A stretch of DNA of 64,000 bases from Acephala macrosclerotiorum (Eukaryota; Ascomycota; Leotiomycetes; Helotiales; Mollisiaceae), in contig MU119308.1 of assembly GCA_014904845.1 (NCBI GenBank), positions 1 to 64,000 of the forward strand, read 5' to 3'. Below the pieces are notes generated by a model, which made no database searches, was not told the origin of the DNA, and saw only the letters and a program-made list of their open reading frames with translations. The translations under genes and the position numbers were made by a program. Positions 22,182 to 32,707 of this stretch are shown piece after piece (within the stretch, counting starts at the first letter, position 1; each line of letters starts with the position of its first letter).

Positions 22182-23377
22182 TCAATATCTATTCTTCTGA
22201 AGGGTCGACTTATTTCGCCGGGGGTCGCCATTGGGAGATGATGTAAGAGGTCCTTGGCCAAGTTCCATGTCTTGCTGCTTGGACCTGCCCAACCAACCCC
22301 CTCTGCCTGCCGCTGGATCTGGTCTTGCTGGCTGTGCTGGCGGCTGTTCATGATAGCGTCCGTTGCCATTGTGTGCTGCCTGTGTTCCTTGTCTTGTGGG
22401 TGGTGCAGTTGTGTATTGTGGTGGTGGACCGTGTTCCTCCTGTATCTGCCTGTCGAATTCGTCAGGATCTGTTGGATCTAACGGTGGCGTCCTCTGTCCT
22501 TGGGCCTTCAACGCTTTAGCGCCCTTCTCGCGAAGAAACTTTTCGAGCTCGACAGCATTTCTTGTATTGGCACGGAATAAAGCTAGTTGGTTGTTAGTAT
22601 GATTACAGTGTCAGATTTGTTCTTGCAACGAAGCCATTTATGGGGTTCCCTAACCCCCGGTCTCGCTGCGCTCGAAGCATGGCCATAAACAAAGGATAGA
22701 GAGGATAGAGGTCAGTAAAAAAAAAATACTCGAGCGCAGCGAGGCCGGGGGTTGGGGAACCCCATAAATGGAAGTTTTGGCTTGTTCCTTTTCATGGGGA
22801 TGTTTGGGGTCACGGACCATCTGCGATGTCTCCCAAGAACGGAACGAGGCCGATGCCAAAGTCCAGAACAATATTGAACATCATCTTCGTTTTGACACTG
22901 GTAGGGAGACCTCCTTCAACTTGCTGGCATGTTCGTAGAACCATCATGGCTATAAAAGCATCGATAACATCGCCGATTCTGCAGAGAGAAATTTGTTAGC
23001 TTTGGTTCGCAGACATTAAACCGTAATACGTACGCAGGAATGATACCAATAACACTGCTCCAACCAAATCTGATTCCGCAGCAATTGAAAAGGCTCATAT
23101 CGAGGCGATAAGCCCGTCTTTTGACCTTTGTGAGGACCTTCGCATCGTGTTCTGAGATTCCTGGAGGTAGTGCCTTGCGCCTCTTCTTGCCCTTCTTGCT
23201 TGAAGGTCGACCATCTAGCCTAGTCGCAGGAACTGTCTCGAAATATGGGTCCTGGATTTCTTGTTAGTCGTCTGCAACACACGGAGTGATCTTATAACTT
23301 ACCTCCTTGCCAAAGTTATTGGACACAGTCTCTCCCAGCACCTTCTTGCTGATGTACTTTGCAATGAGGCTCGTCAT
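22182..23377 (-). CDS. DUF4112 family membrane protein
   Basis: Four exons: 23377-23303, 23251-23034, 22978-22818 and 22582-22182, encoding 284 residues. Introns are 51, 55 and 235 nt. The core holds a short hydrophobic segment with FGWSSVIGIIPAIGDVIDAF and NIVLDFGIGLVPFLGDIADA, the DUF4112 signature. A lysine-rich stretch (RPSSKKGKKRRK) precedes it, and a Pro/Gln-rich tail of ~90 residues follows (HGPPPQYTTAPPTRQG). It is probably a small membrane protein with re-entrant or two membrane segments. The family function is not known. The last intron is far longer than the others because an inverted-repeat element sits in it (22635-22771). Start choice: MTSLIAKYISKKVLG is the usual family N-terminus. 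Confidence 0.85.
22635..22771. mobile_element. 137-bp element with 42-bp terminal inverted repeats inside an intron
   Basis: The left arm (22635-22676) begins ccatttatggggttcc and the right arm (22730-22771) ends ggaaccccataaatgg. The arms pair over 42 bp with two mismatches, both C in one arm against T in the other. Between them is 53 bp including a run of ten A. A 3-bp AAG flanks both ends, a possible target duplication. The element lies within intron 3 of the DUF4112 gene and would fold into a long hairpin in the pre-mRNA. It is a MITE-like insertion of unknown superfamily. Confidence 0.75.
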
Positions 23378-24153
23378 GATGGCTTTATCGGTGTTGAATG
23401 ATCTAGAATGAAGTGGTAAGGAGCTTCTTTAATAGTAGAAATAGCCCAGAAGAAAGAAATTCCAGGTGGTGGCGGCAAATGCGTCTGCTTGGTATGCTGT
23501 CGCGCGATTCAGCTTGAATGGTTGACGCTGGTCTGGCAGTGAAACAGTAGGCGCGCGTATGGCACTATTCTCGGATTTCCAATGATAGATGGTGAGAAGA
23601 AGAAAGAAAAAGGGAGGGAGAGGGGCAGGATCTTTTGTAGTCACCAAGGTCTCAGCATTCACTCTAGTTTGAAAGCTTGATTGTTAGCTATCGGAAGATG
23701 ATTGTCTTGTGCTGCATTCCAAGAATTCTCAAACAGCTCAAAAACGTCACCTCACTTCAAATCACTCCACTACCGACCCAATAAGCTTCGACTCCAGTCT
23801 CAGTAGTGTGTGCAAGCCACAATCTCCTCAATTTTGTGGGACTTTCAAGCCACAAGCTTAAGCCACATCTTGCACAGCCTCACTTGAGGATTGCCACGGA
23901 TCAACGCAGAGCTAGCTGGCGACAACTCACTCTTCGACTCGACCAACCACAACATCTCGACTTCATCCCCTTCGATAAACCTTCGCCTCGACTGGTAACA
24001 AAGAACCAAATATCTGGGGACTTTGCCACAGTCTGGCCTCCCGAGAAGAACACCGACATCCGTCTGCAGCTCTCCCCATAGTCCTGCTCAGCCTGCGCGA
24101 CTTTCGCGCCGAACACCCTCGAGTCGTGGATATGCTGGCTAAAACTAGACAAC
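23378..24153. other. divergent promoter region, DUF4112 gene and Dcp2
   Basis: No recognisable gene. An upstream ATG at 24132 opens a short frame that overlaps the Dcp2 start in another frame. Open stretches at 23806-24081 and 23901-24170 lie on opposite strands and look non-coding. Confidence 0.45.
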
Positions 24154-26921
24154 ATGACAGAGACAAACATGCGGCTAGAAGACTGTAAGCAGCTTTCTTA
24201 TGGCGGGGTCGATGTATACGGCTACTCGCCCTTCATCTACCCCTCCTCATATCAGCCTTATCTAGCGGAGCTGCCCAAACACTATATTCTGAACATTAGC
24301 AATGTTACAAGACTGACAAGACACTTCTAGGGCTCGACGATCTAAGTACACGGTTCTTGATGAACATTCCGAACGAAGACCTATCTTCTGCTGAGCGAAT
24401 ATGCTTTCAAATCGAAGAAGCACAGTGGTTCTACGAGGACTTCATCCGGCCCCTCGACCCTGCCCTTCCTTCTATGTCCCTCCGTAACTTCTGCGAGAAG
24501 ATGTTCGCCCATTGCCCGATGTTGTCGGGCCATCAAGATGACCACATGCAAGCTTTCGAGTATTTTCTGCAATACAAGGCGCGAGTGCCTGTGAGAGGGG
24601 CCATTATGCTAAATAAAGCTATGGACTCAGTCGTGCTTGTAAAAGGATGGAAAAAGGGTGCAAATTGGAGTTTCCCAAGGGGGAAGATCAACATGGCCGA
24701 AGATGATCTAGATTGTGCTGTTAGGGAGGTTTATGAAGAAACTGGACTTGATTTACAGGGAGCGGGTCTTGTCCCCGAGGACCGACAAGTCAAGTTCATT
24801 GATGTCAATATGCTTCAGCAGGCAATAAGGCTCTACGTCTTCCGAGATGTTCCCGAGGATACATATTTCGAACCTCGAACAAGGAAAGAGATCAGTAAAA
24901 TCCAGTGGTGGAAACTCTCCGATCTTCCAGCTTTCAGAAAGAAGGGCCATGGGCAGCAGAATACCGACAGGCAACCAGTTGCTTCTCAGGCCAATAAGTT
25001 CTACATGGTTGCTCCATTTCTTGTGCCTCTCCGGAAATGGGTCATCGAACAGCAGAAAAGGGATGCACGCAGAGTGTCCAATAACCACTACCAGTCGGCG
25101 GACTTGAGTCACGATGACCTTTTGACAGAGGAAGATGCTGGTGCCGAGTCAGGCACACAACTGTACTATCTAGATCCTTCTGGTGGCGAGCTAGACCCCG
25201 AGACCAGGGAAAATGCCACCACTAATCTCAACCGCCTGCTCAATATACAGCAACCTTCGCAAGATCTTGAAGTCGAGGATACAATAGACTACCAGCCAGC
25301 CCAGAATAGTTCGGGCTCAGCATTGCTCGCTCTTCTTCAGAGCAAACCCCAGATGGTTCAACAAAGGACACAAAATCCACCTCCTCATACTCCTCTTGAG
25401 CATACTATTGAGCAAGCCCCTATGCCGACGACACCACATCATCACGCACCACGGCCTCCACACTTTTCCTCTATGCCGCCTCCGCCTACCTTCCCGATTC
25501 AACAACAACAACAGAACACGTTCTCCTACCAGCAGCCGCGTATGGTAAACCAGTACCAACAGAGCAACCAACAAATGTATATGCCAAATCAACAGCCTTC
25601 TGCAAGGCCCCGAGAGAATCCACATCATTACCAATCACAGCATTTGATTCATCCACAGCCTTTACCACCAACTGTTCAGAAGGCGTTGTTCACCGGAGGA
25701 CCTGTACACTCACCAGTGGTCCCTCAGCCCGTACAGCAGCAGCAGGCTCCACAATATTCAACCAATGCCTCTACGACCATTTCCAACCCCCAATTCCCGA
25801 GTCTGCATGCGCCGATGGTACCACAAGTGCGAAAAGAATCGCCTCCAAAGCTCACTAAACACACTCTGGCATTACTCGACGCGTTCAAGCGCCGTGATGA
25901 GGACGTCACGGTTGCCAATACCTCCAATGACCTTCCACTGCGAAGATATGCACAAGGGCAAGGGCAACCACCAGTTCCTCGCCATCAACCTCAAGAGCTG
26001 CCTGCCGACGCTTCTCAAGCTGCGCAACTGCCTTCCGCTCCTCAATATATGTCGCAGAATACTGCCAGCAACAGCCGAGCTCCAAATCCGGGAATGTTCG
26101 CGGCAAGACAGCCCATCAGTGAGATCCAGAAGTCAACCTTACTCGACATATTCAAGAGTCCTACGGCTACCAGTGCCAGTCCTGCAAAACCTCTTTCCGC
26201 AACGGCACTACCGCCAAGTGCAACGCCTTCTGCTGTTGAATTATCTGCGGTCGAACCACTTTCAACCAATGCTGCCACAACGTCTGCACTTCTCAATGAT
26301 AAGAGGACACCTGATCCTGCGGCAAGAGATGCGTCCATTCCAGAGTTAAATCCTGAAGCCAATTTGCCATATCGTGCCATGACCATTCTTTCTCGACCCC
26401 CTGAGATGACTGAGAAGGAAGCATCAGGACAGAATGGTTCTTTGCATAGAATGCAGCATAGGACTCAATCCAATGGGAAAAAATCGTCCTCGAGATCAGC
26501 TATGCAAGAGCCAACTAAGAGGAGTCCAGAAAAGCCTTTCCAACCACAAATCCTAAAACGTCCTCAGCCAAGCCAACAAAGCCAATTCAGTGGACAAGAG
26601 TCTTTGAGACATGCTCATCCTCCAATGCCGTCGATGCAACCACCCATGGTTGATCATCGTAAGCAGCAACCGGCCGACCACAGACAAAATCTGCTTTCCT
26701 TGTTTGGAAAGCCATCAGCAAGCACTCAACAGCCAAGTTACTCTCCAAGCAACGGCATCTCACTCCCTGCGACTGATCCGAACATGGCAGCAAGATCGAG
26801 AATTGGTAGTCTTGCTTCTACCGAAAGTGCTTCTCGTCGTCCAAGCCAAGTTCCGACTTCACCTGAACACCAAGGCTTTCTTCTTGACTACATTGCTGCG
26901 AATATTGCAAAGGGGCATTGA
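24154..26921 (+). CDS. dcp2: mRNA-decapping enzyme Dcp2
   Basis: Exon 1 (24154-24184) encodes MTETNMRLED. A 146-nt intron follows (GTAAGC to TTCTAG), and exon 2 runs 24331-26921, for 873 residues in all. The junction gives MRLEDWLDDLSTRFLMNIP, the conserved Dcp2 start. The N-terminal regulatory domain (~10-110) binds Dcp1. The Nudix domain has the canonical box at ~128-150: G-x5-E-x7-REVYEETGL, with catalytic glutamates at ~146-147. It removes the m7G cap, releasing m7GDP, in cytosolic P-bodies. Box B (~225-255) is plausible around FLVPLRKWVIEQQK. The rest is a long Pro/Gln-rich disordered tail with short leucine motifs at ~341, ~524, ~614 and ~798 that resemble Edc3/Pat1-binding helices. A start at 24357 would lose the first 19 residues, including the Dcp1-contact helix. 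Confidence 0.94.
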
Positions 26922-27385
26922 TGGAGAGAGGCATAATCATAAAATGGATATGATTGGAAGTTTTCTATTCCTAGTTTTTCATGACAGCATTTGAGCGTGC
27001 GTTTATGAGCATTACGAGCTGAATCTATCGAGCATTGAAAGAGGGTTTGCTGGGTAGCTATGAAGGATCGCTGGGTGCTGGTGGGAGGGATGGGATAATG
27101 AAAATGTGATAGCGAACTTTCGGTTCGTCCCAAGTTTGAAGCCTCTCAATGTCCCATGTGAAATTTGAGTATATATATTTGGAACAAATTCTATCCCAAA
27201 GTCAGACAATGGCACTCACATGTTCATCCAATAATGTTACACACAATTCCCTGCAGCCCCACACAAGGCTGGGAAATCAAGCTCCCCATCACGGAAATTC
27301 CCGCTTTGCATTAGTGACATCAGAGAAACTTCTTTCTCCCAAACATTTTTAACAACGGAGGCATTCACCTCATGTTCCGCCAAAA
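26922..27385. other. intergenic region, Dcp2 3' flank and Caf17 5' leader
   Basis: No gene seen. It ends with the five-codon upstream reading frame described separately at 27372-27389. Confidence 0.5.
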
Positions 27386-27389
27386 ATGA
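27372..27389 (+). promoter_or_regulatory. uORF whose stop overlaps the Caf17 start codon
   Basis: ATG TTC CGC CAA AAA TGA starts 14 bp before the main ATG, and its TGA (27387-27389) overlaps that ATG (27386-27388). If the mRNA 5' end lies upstream, ribosomes would finish a five-codon peptide exactly at the main start, an arrangement compatible with termination-reinitiation control. A second in-frame ATG lies at 27416. Confidence 0.5.
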
Positions 27390-28579
27390 AGCCTCCACGC
27401 AGTGCACGCTGCATCATGCAGCGTCCCGCATCTCCGCCATATATCTGCAACAACTGCCTCTCCCGAACCATCCGCCTCCAAGCTCGAAAATACTCAACAA
27501 CCAAGCCCCCAAACCTACCCAAACCACTACCCAAAGCCTACACCCTCCTTCCCTCCCGCCGTCTCCTATCTCTAAGCGGACCAGATGCAACCCACTTCCT
27601 CCAAGGCGCAATAACAGCCAATATCTCCCCCCTAAACCCAACCTCAAACCCCCATCTCAAAACCGGTTTCTACACTGCATTCTTGAACGCGCAGGGACGA
27701 TTATTGAATGATGTTTTTATTTACAAAGATCGACGATCGGAGGGAGGGGAAGGATGGTTGGTAGAAGTTGATGCAAATGAAGTTGAGAGGTTGGCGAGGC
27801 ATGTGAAGAAGTATAAGTTGAGGGCGAAGTTTGATGTTAGGGTTCTTGGGGAAGGGGAGGTTGGGGTTTGGAGTATTTGGGGGGAGGAAGAGGGATGGAA
27901 GGCGCATTCTTTGCCTTCCGGTGGACAGAATCATGGGGAAACAGCGGGTGGGAGGGGCGAGGTTGGGTGTGAGGATTCGAGGGCACCTGGGATGGGGAGA
28001 AGGTTGATATTGCCTGGGGATGAGAAGCCAGAATTGGAGATGGAGGAGAGCACAGAGGATCAATACAAGATAAGGAGGTATTTGAAGGGTGTACCAGAGG
28101 GTCAGGACGAGCTTTTGAGGGAGCATGCGTTACCGCAAGAGAGTTGTATTGATTTCATGGGGGGTATTGATTATAGGAAAGGATGCTATGTTGGGCAGGA
28201 GTTGACGATTAGGACGCATCATACGGGAGTGGTTAGGAAGAGAATTCTACCGATTATGATATATGGAGCAGAAGAGAAGGAACCGACGAGTTTGGAGTAT
28301 GATTCGGAGAAGGATTACGGTGTTGAGAGGATACCGAAGGAAACGAGTATTGGGAGATTTGAGAAGAGGGGAAGAAGCGCTGGGAAGTTCCTAGCTGGTG
28401 TAGGGAATGTTGGGCTTGGGTTGTGTAGGTTGGAGATGATGACTGATGTGCAGGTCCAAGGAGCTGCTGGAGGCTACAAGGAAGGAGATGAGTTCAAAGT
28501 GGAATGGGAGACTGAGGGATCGGCTCCTGAAATAGTCAAGGTGAAGGCATTTGTGCCTTCTTGGCACCTAAAGCAGTAG
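27386..28579 (+). CDS. mitochondrial Fe-S assembly factor, Caf17/Iba57 type (GcvT fold)
   Basis: A single exon of 397 residues. The N-terminus is basic and Ser/Thr-rich (about 1-45, QARKYSTTKPPN), fitting a mitochondrial presequence. The GcvT-like body starts YTLLPSRRLLSLSGPDATHF. The family signature KGCYVGQELTIRTHHTGVVR is at ~264-283, with the conserved cysteine in KGCYVGQE. Iba57 works with Isa1 and Isa2 to make [4Fe-4S] clusters for aconitase-like and lipoate-synthase enzymes in the matrix. Two expanded low-complexity insertions (about 115-225) lengthen it compared with simpler homologues. The first ATG, 27386, is chosen, but 27416 (MQRPASPPYICNNC) is an equally good presequence start. 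The 3' end faces the J-protein gene, 162 bp away. Confidence 0.88.
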   Translation: MKPPRSARCIMQRPASPPYICNNCLSRTIRLQARKYSTTKPPNLPKPLPKAYTLLPSRRLLSLSGPDATHFLQGAITANISPLNPTSNPHLKTGFYTAFLNAQGRLLNDVFIYKDRRSEGGEGWLVEVDANEVERLARHVKKYKLRAKFDVRVLGEGEVGVWSIWGEEEGWKAHSLPSGGQNHGETAGGRGEVGCEDSRAPGMGRRLILPGDEKPELEMEESTEDQYKIRRYLKGVPEGQDELLREHALPQESCIDFMGGIDYRKGCYVGQELTIRTHHTGVVRKRILPIMIYGAEEKEPTSLEYDSEKDYGVERIPKETSIGRFEKRGRSAGKFLAGVGNVGLGLCRLEMMTDVQVQGAAGGYKEGDEFKVEWETEGSAPEIVKVKAFVPSWHLKQ

Positions 28580-28741
28580 ACCACTGCCTGAAACCCAGAG
28601 CTCGGTGTAAAATATTGTATATAGCACACATGGTGCATCAGTATTCTGTACAAAGGACAGGGTATAGCAAAGCAACTCCTGGTATATCTAATCCTCAACG
28701 CCGTTGCTGATGCCAATCATTCGTGAATTCGTTGCCACACC

Positions 28742-29659
28742 TCAAACCGCCTTAGACTCCTGGTGCCGTATCTCATCCTCCAATCTCTGCTTCTCCGCAG
28801 CCTTCAACCTAGCCATCGTAGCCGCGAAGTCGTTCTTTTTGGGTGTAGGAATGGCTGGAGAGAAAGAGAACTTTGGTGATGCTGAAGACTTATCGTCAGC
28901 TTTCAACCCTCTGAAGATGTCAGGACGTTTGATAGGTGTAGAAGTATCCCGATCTGCCAGCTTTAGCCCTCCCTCCGCACCTTGCCTTGGTACTGATGGC
29001 GAGTCAGCAGGTACAAAGACACCACTCTTCCTCGCCTTCTTGTCAGCTTTCCGTTTTGCCTTCGCTTCCTCCTTCTCTCGGATCAGCCGCTCCAGTCTCT
29101 CGACCTCGTCTTCTTCCTGTGGTTCCGCAGGTTCAGCAGGCGCTTCTGTCGGCGGTTCTTCTGGCGATGGTTTTCGGGGTGCTGGTGCCGGTGACGAAGA
29201 CACAACACTTTCTCCCATCATAGATTGTCGCGCTGCCCTCCTCTTCCTGCCCTCCTCAGCCAGCTTCCTCAGCTCCTGTGCTTGTGTATCCTCTTCTCTT
29301 GGTCGTTTGACACCTCCATTGAATACGCCACCTCTTTCTCGCGCCTCCAGATCCTCTTTCATGGCTCGGCGTTTGCCTTCGAAGAGCTCATTTGCCCTTT
29401 GCCTCTGGATCTTCGCCTGGCGGTGATTATCATATTTGGCTTTCAGTTCTGGATCGCTGAGAACATCATTTGCAGCCTGAAAGAGCTCATATTTGTCTGG
29501 GTCGAAGTCCTTGCCAACTTTATCGGGATGGTATTTGAGAGCGGTTTTTCGATACGCGCGCCGAAGCTCTGACTCTGAGCAGTTCTCGAACGCGATACCT
29601 AGGAGCTCGTAAAAGTCAACCTCGCTGGTAACCCACTTCAAGAGATCGTTGTTAGACAT
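28742..29659 (-). CDS. J-domain protein, DNAJC17/Cwf23-like splicing factor
   Basis: A single exon of 305 residues from the ATG at 29659. The N-terminal J domain (about 14-80) has DFYELLGI, a YRKTALKYHPDK helix with HPD at 44-46, and FQAANDVLSDPELKAKYD. A long charged helical stretch follows (IQRQRANELFEGKRRAMKED), then a Pro/Glu linker and Lys-rich coil (REKEEAKAKRKADKKARKSG). DNAJC17 and its fungal counterparts stimulate Hsp70 and associate with the spliceosome. The C-terminal RRM of the family is not obvious here, so a shortened homologue or general J-protein is possible. An in-frame ATG 90 bp upstream (29749) would add 30 residues (MNQFQENNFATKLP) not expected in the family. Confidence 0.82.
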   Translation of the reverse strand: MSNNDLLKWVTSEVDFYELLGIAFENCSESELRRAYRKTALKYHPDKVGKDFDPDKYELFQAANDVLSDPELKAKYDNHRQAKIQRQRANELFEGKRRAMKEDLEARERGGVFNGGVKRPREEDTQAQELRKLAEEGRKRRAARQSMMGESVVSSSPAPAPRKPSPEEPPTEAPAEPAEPQEEDEVERLERLIREKEEAKAKRKADKKARKSGVFVPADSPSVPRQGAEGGLKLADRDTSTPIKRPDIFRGLKADDKSSASPKFSFSPAIPTPKKNDFAATMARLKAAEKQRLEDEIRHQESKAV

Positions 29660-30406
29660 CTTTACGCCTGCAGAAGATCTCTGAAAACACGTGAAGAGTA
29701 AAGGTCGAGGAAGTTTGGTCGCGAAATTGTTTTCCTGAAATTGATTCATGCAAACGAAAGCAGACTAGTGCATTGATGACTAATTATGATCTCGCGCTGG
29801 CGGAAGATTTCATACTTTGCAACTCACAGAGTCTGGAGTCCTTTCGACGTCCCTTGACATATCAATCTGCCATAGCCAGGCGGTTGTTACGATGGATTTG
29901 GAGCTGCGCTAATGTCTAGACCCAGTCCTCAACCTAGCAGACGGCGATCGAACGCAGTGATCAAAAGACATCTTCATCGCCTAAACCGTAGTTTCAAAAG
30001 CAAGGCGAACTATGGTCGTTAATTGGGGCGAGCTGGGCTGTGTGAGAGTGGTGTGAAATTAGTTCGTTGAGGTATCAGTAAAGCAGCAGTTCCTTATGAT
30101 GCTCCTTCATGTCCGTCCTGCCCTAAGGAATCAAAACCGACAAAAAGAATGACTGAAATACCGGTCTCACTTTCGGCTGAGATCGGGACTCGCTGCTGTA
30201 ATTGTGTTTTAGAGATTCTTAAGCAAAGAAGGAGGATTTGGGATTTTTCAGCTGAAGAGGGTGGACGAATTTGGCAAGCTCGCCTGATGGTCCCTTCCCA
30301 ATCTCGAATTGTGTTTTCGTCGCATCAATTTCCGTTCATCGCCCCTCAATTCATGCTTCACCAGTCCTCTTGACTGATTCTATATCACACTTAAATTCTT
30401 ATCATC
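29660..30406. other. divergent intergenic region
   Basis: Promoters of the J-protein and of the orphan coiled-coil gene. Short open stretches at 30149-30546 overlap in several frames and carry no motif. Confidence 0.45.
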
Positions 30407-32084
30407 ATGCCAGGCCAGCAACCGTCATTGATTGTGAAGCTTCCAATGACATTAAAGGGAAAAGAGCTGGTCAGAAAGCCACAACGTCCTGTTACCAGAC
30501 CCGACGCTTCAACTCCTATCCATGCCTCAAAACAGCCTCCATCTAGTTTTTTGCCTGCCATGACCACGGATCACTTCTCTCAGAGTCAATTAGCGATTGC
30601 TCTCACCATTTCGAAGTCGAAACCAGAAGGGCTGTCAACGAAAGGTAAAGCTTCCTTCATCAAGTGCTCATCCAACCTGACCATTCTACAGAGTACTTCC
30701 AACAACTGCGCAAACACGTCAAGACTGGTCAGCCTGTACCTAGTGATGAATTGCGACACATCGATACGGCCGAATTTTGGAAGGATCAGTACACTAAACT
30801 TCATCAAGAGAAGAAAGCGCTCGAAGATAAGGTTCATTGCTTGGAGGAAGCACAGCGGTTATTAAGGAAGAGAGCGCACGCAGAATACGAGCATGCCACA
30901 GAACAACTCAGCGAGAACGAGATTGCGGAAATCAACAGCAGTTCGAGTCAGCCACTGGACGACTTGGAGATGTCTCTTGTCAATGATGATTTCCTTCGAC
31001 TGAGCAGCTACGGTAAGGGAAAATGCCCTTCGTAGACATAATGATATCCTAATTGCAAGCAGCGTTGAGAATTGGCAGACAGCGCACTACTCTAGAGACA
31101 AGCACGGTAGACTCTAGCAACCTAGACAAGATCAACGCCCTCGCGAAACAAACACTGCAGGTCCTTGCCCTCCTCGAAAGTGCTCTGCCAGATTGCTGCA
31201 TACCCCTGGGAATGTTGAAGGACAACGAGGAAAATGCCAAGGTTGCATTCGCCTTCCAGCAAGTCATGAACCAAAGCGCCCTTGCCTTCCTCGCCTGCTT
31301 GACCGCCATTGATGATTTATGCCGAACTATACCAGGCCGAGCGAAGAAGGTGGAGATAGTCTATAGGATGGTTATGATTTTCAAACAGGGTTTGAATCTT
31401 CTACAGACTATCACAGACGAGCAAGCTGCCCAACAAACAATGCGTCAAAGCCACGGTACTCGACACAAATGGCAAAGGATTGAAGAAGGGGAATACTTCG
31501 TCAATAAGTACCTGTCCAAAGCACTAGCTGGAATTGCCCACAATGCTGAATGGAAGGTCCACCAGCCTGCACACAGCGAGATACTAGAAGGCTTGCTCTC
31601 CTCAATACTTGAGCACGCTGGTCGCTTGGTGTCAGAAGCTGTCTTTGACGAACACGTTGCAACATCAAGTCTTCCAGGGAATATTACAAGGAACGATGGC
31701 CCTGTGAGACAAAGGTTCACCAGGTCTAAAGCCCGGTATATAGTCGAAGTCCTCCACGCTACTACCGGTGCTGGAACTAGAAGTGGGTTGGTCACTCAAA
31801 TGCTTGCAGCTGGGAAGACGTCTCTCAATTCACAGTTGCGCACTGTCAGTCCGAATTCTCCAGACTTCTTCGGCAATCTGTTATCGAAAGCAAAAGAGCT
31901 CTTGCAAAGTACCTTGATGAAGAGTGCTGTCGGTGGTGCAGATCTCGACAGTCTCAGGTTGCCAACTCCACCGCCGGAGATGTCGAAATTTGGCGATGAG
32001 GGCGATATGGAGAAATATGGGAGGGATTGGTTGATTGAAATGGTATGGGGATTGATTGGGTGGGACATTGTCTGCTCGAAATAA
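30407..32084 (+). CDS. orphan coiled-coil protein
   Basis: Three exons, 30407-30644, 30692-31012 and 31063-32084, with 47- and 50-nt introns, give 526 residues. I do not recognise the family. The first ~75 residues are basic and low complexity. Residues ~95-160 form a likely coiled coil (FWKDQYTKLHQEKKALEDKV, then EEAQRLLRKRAH), with an acidic Ser-rich stretch after it (EINSSSSQPLDDLEM). The C-terminal ~330 residues are mostly helical with few gaps, including LQVLALLESALPDCCIPLGM and RAKKVEIVYRMVMIFKQGLN. No catalytic motif, signal peptide or membrane span is visible. Consistent splice signals and low-complexity spacing make it a real gene. A scaffold or cytoskeletal or cell-cycle role is only a guess from the coiled coil. 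Confidence 0.72.
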
Positions 32085-32707
32085 TCTTTGTATGTTGGAA
32101 GATATACAGAGCTTGGTCATTTGCTCTATTTGTGTAGGATTTGCTTCAATATCAAGATCATAATGTACGAGTGCTAAGTTACGAGGGAAATTAACAAAGC
32201 TTTACAATTCTCCATGATTCGGTATAGGCTCTATCAAACACAAAGCTTCTCAAGGTACCATGAATGAATTCACGAAAGCCGAGCAATCGTCGCCAAATTT
32301 CGAACCCTCCTTTCCATCTTCAAGGTCCCTATAATTGCGGCAATTAATAAGTGCCTCTCTATTGTACCAGTCGAGGAAAGAGGCGAGTCTGGGAGCACGT
32401 GTCTAGACTGGATATGGTTGGCGACAACCGCGAGCATCGTGACTTCCAAACATCCAAACATTCACGCCACGAAAAAGTGGTAAGTACCTTAACACCACTC
32501 TCCGAAACCGATTTCCCAACTTCACCGCAGGCGGACATCCAAACGCCAACGCAAATATTTTCGCGCCATGACTCCCAGCGCGCGAGCGCTTATTCGACTG
32601 CGCTTTTCCAACTGCGTAACATATTCTGATTTCGAACTCTACACGAAAGGTAGTCGTTCCAAAAACTCCGGATCTTCACGCGTCTGGGACTGACTGAGAG
32701 TACAGCG
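32085..32707. other. intergenic region
   Basis: Promoter side of the 2EXR gene at 32708. No recognised gene. One ACGCGT occurs near 32677. Confidence 0.4.

Noticed and set aside
24357..24365. Dcp2 start at 24357
   Set aside because: It lies inside exon 2. Exon 1 at 24154 restores the conserved MRLEDWLDDLSTRF segment.
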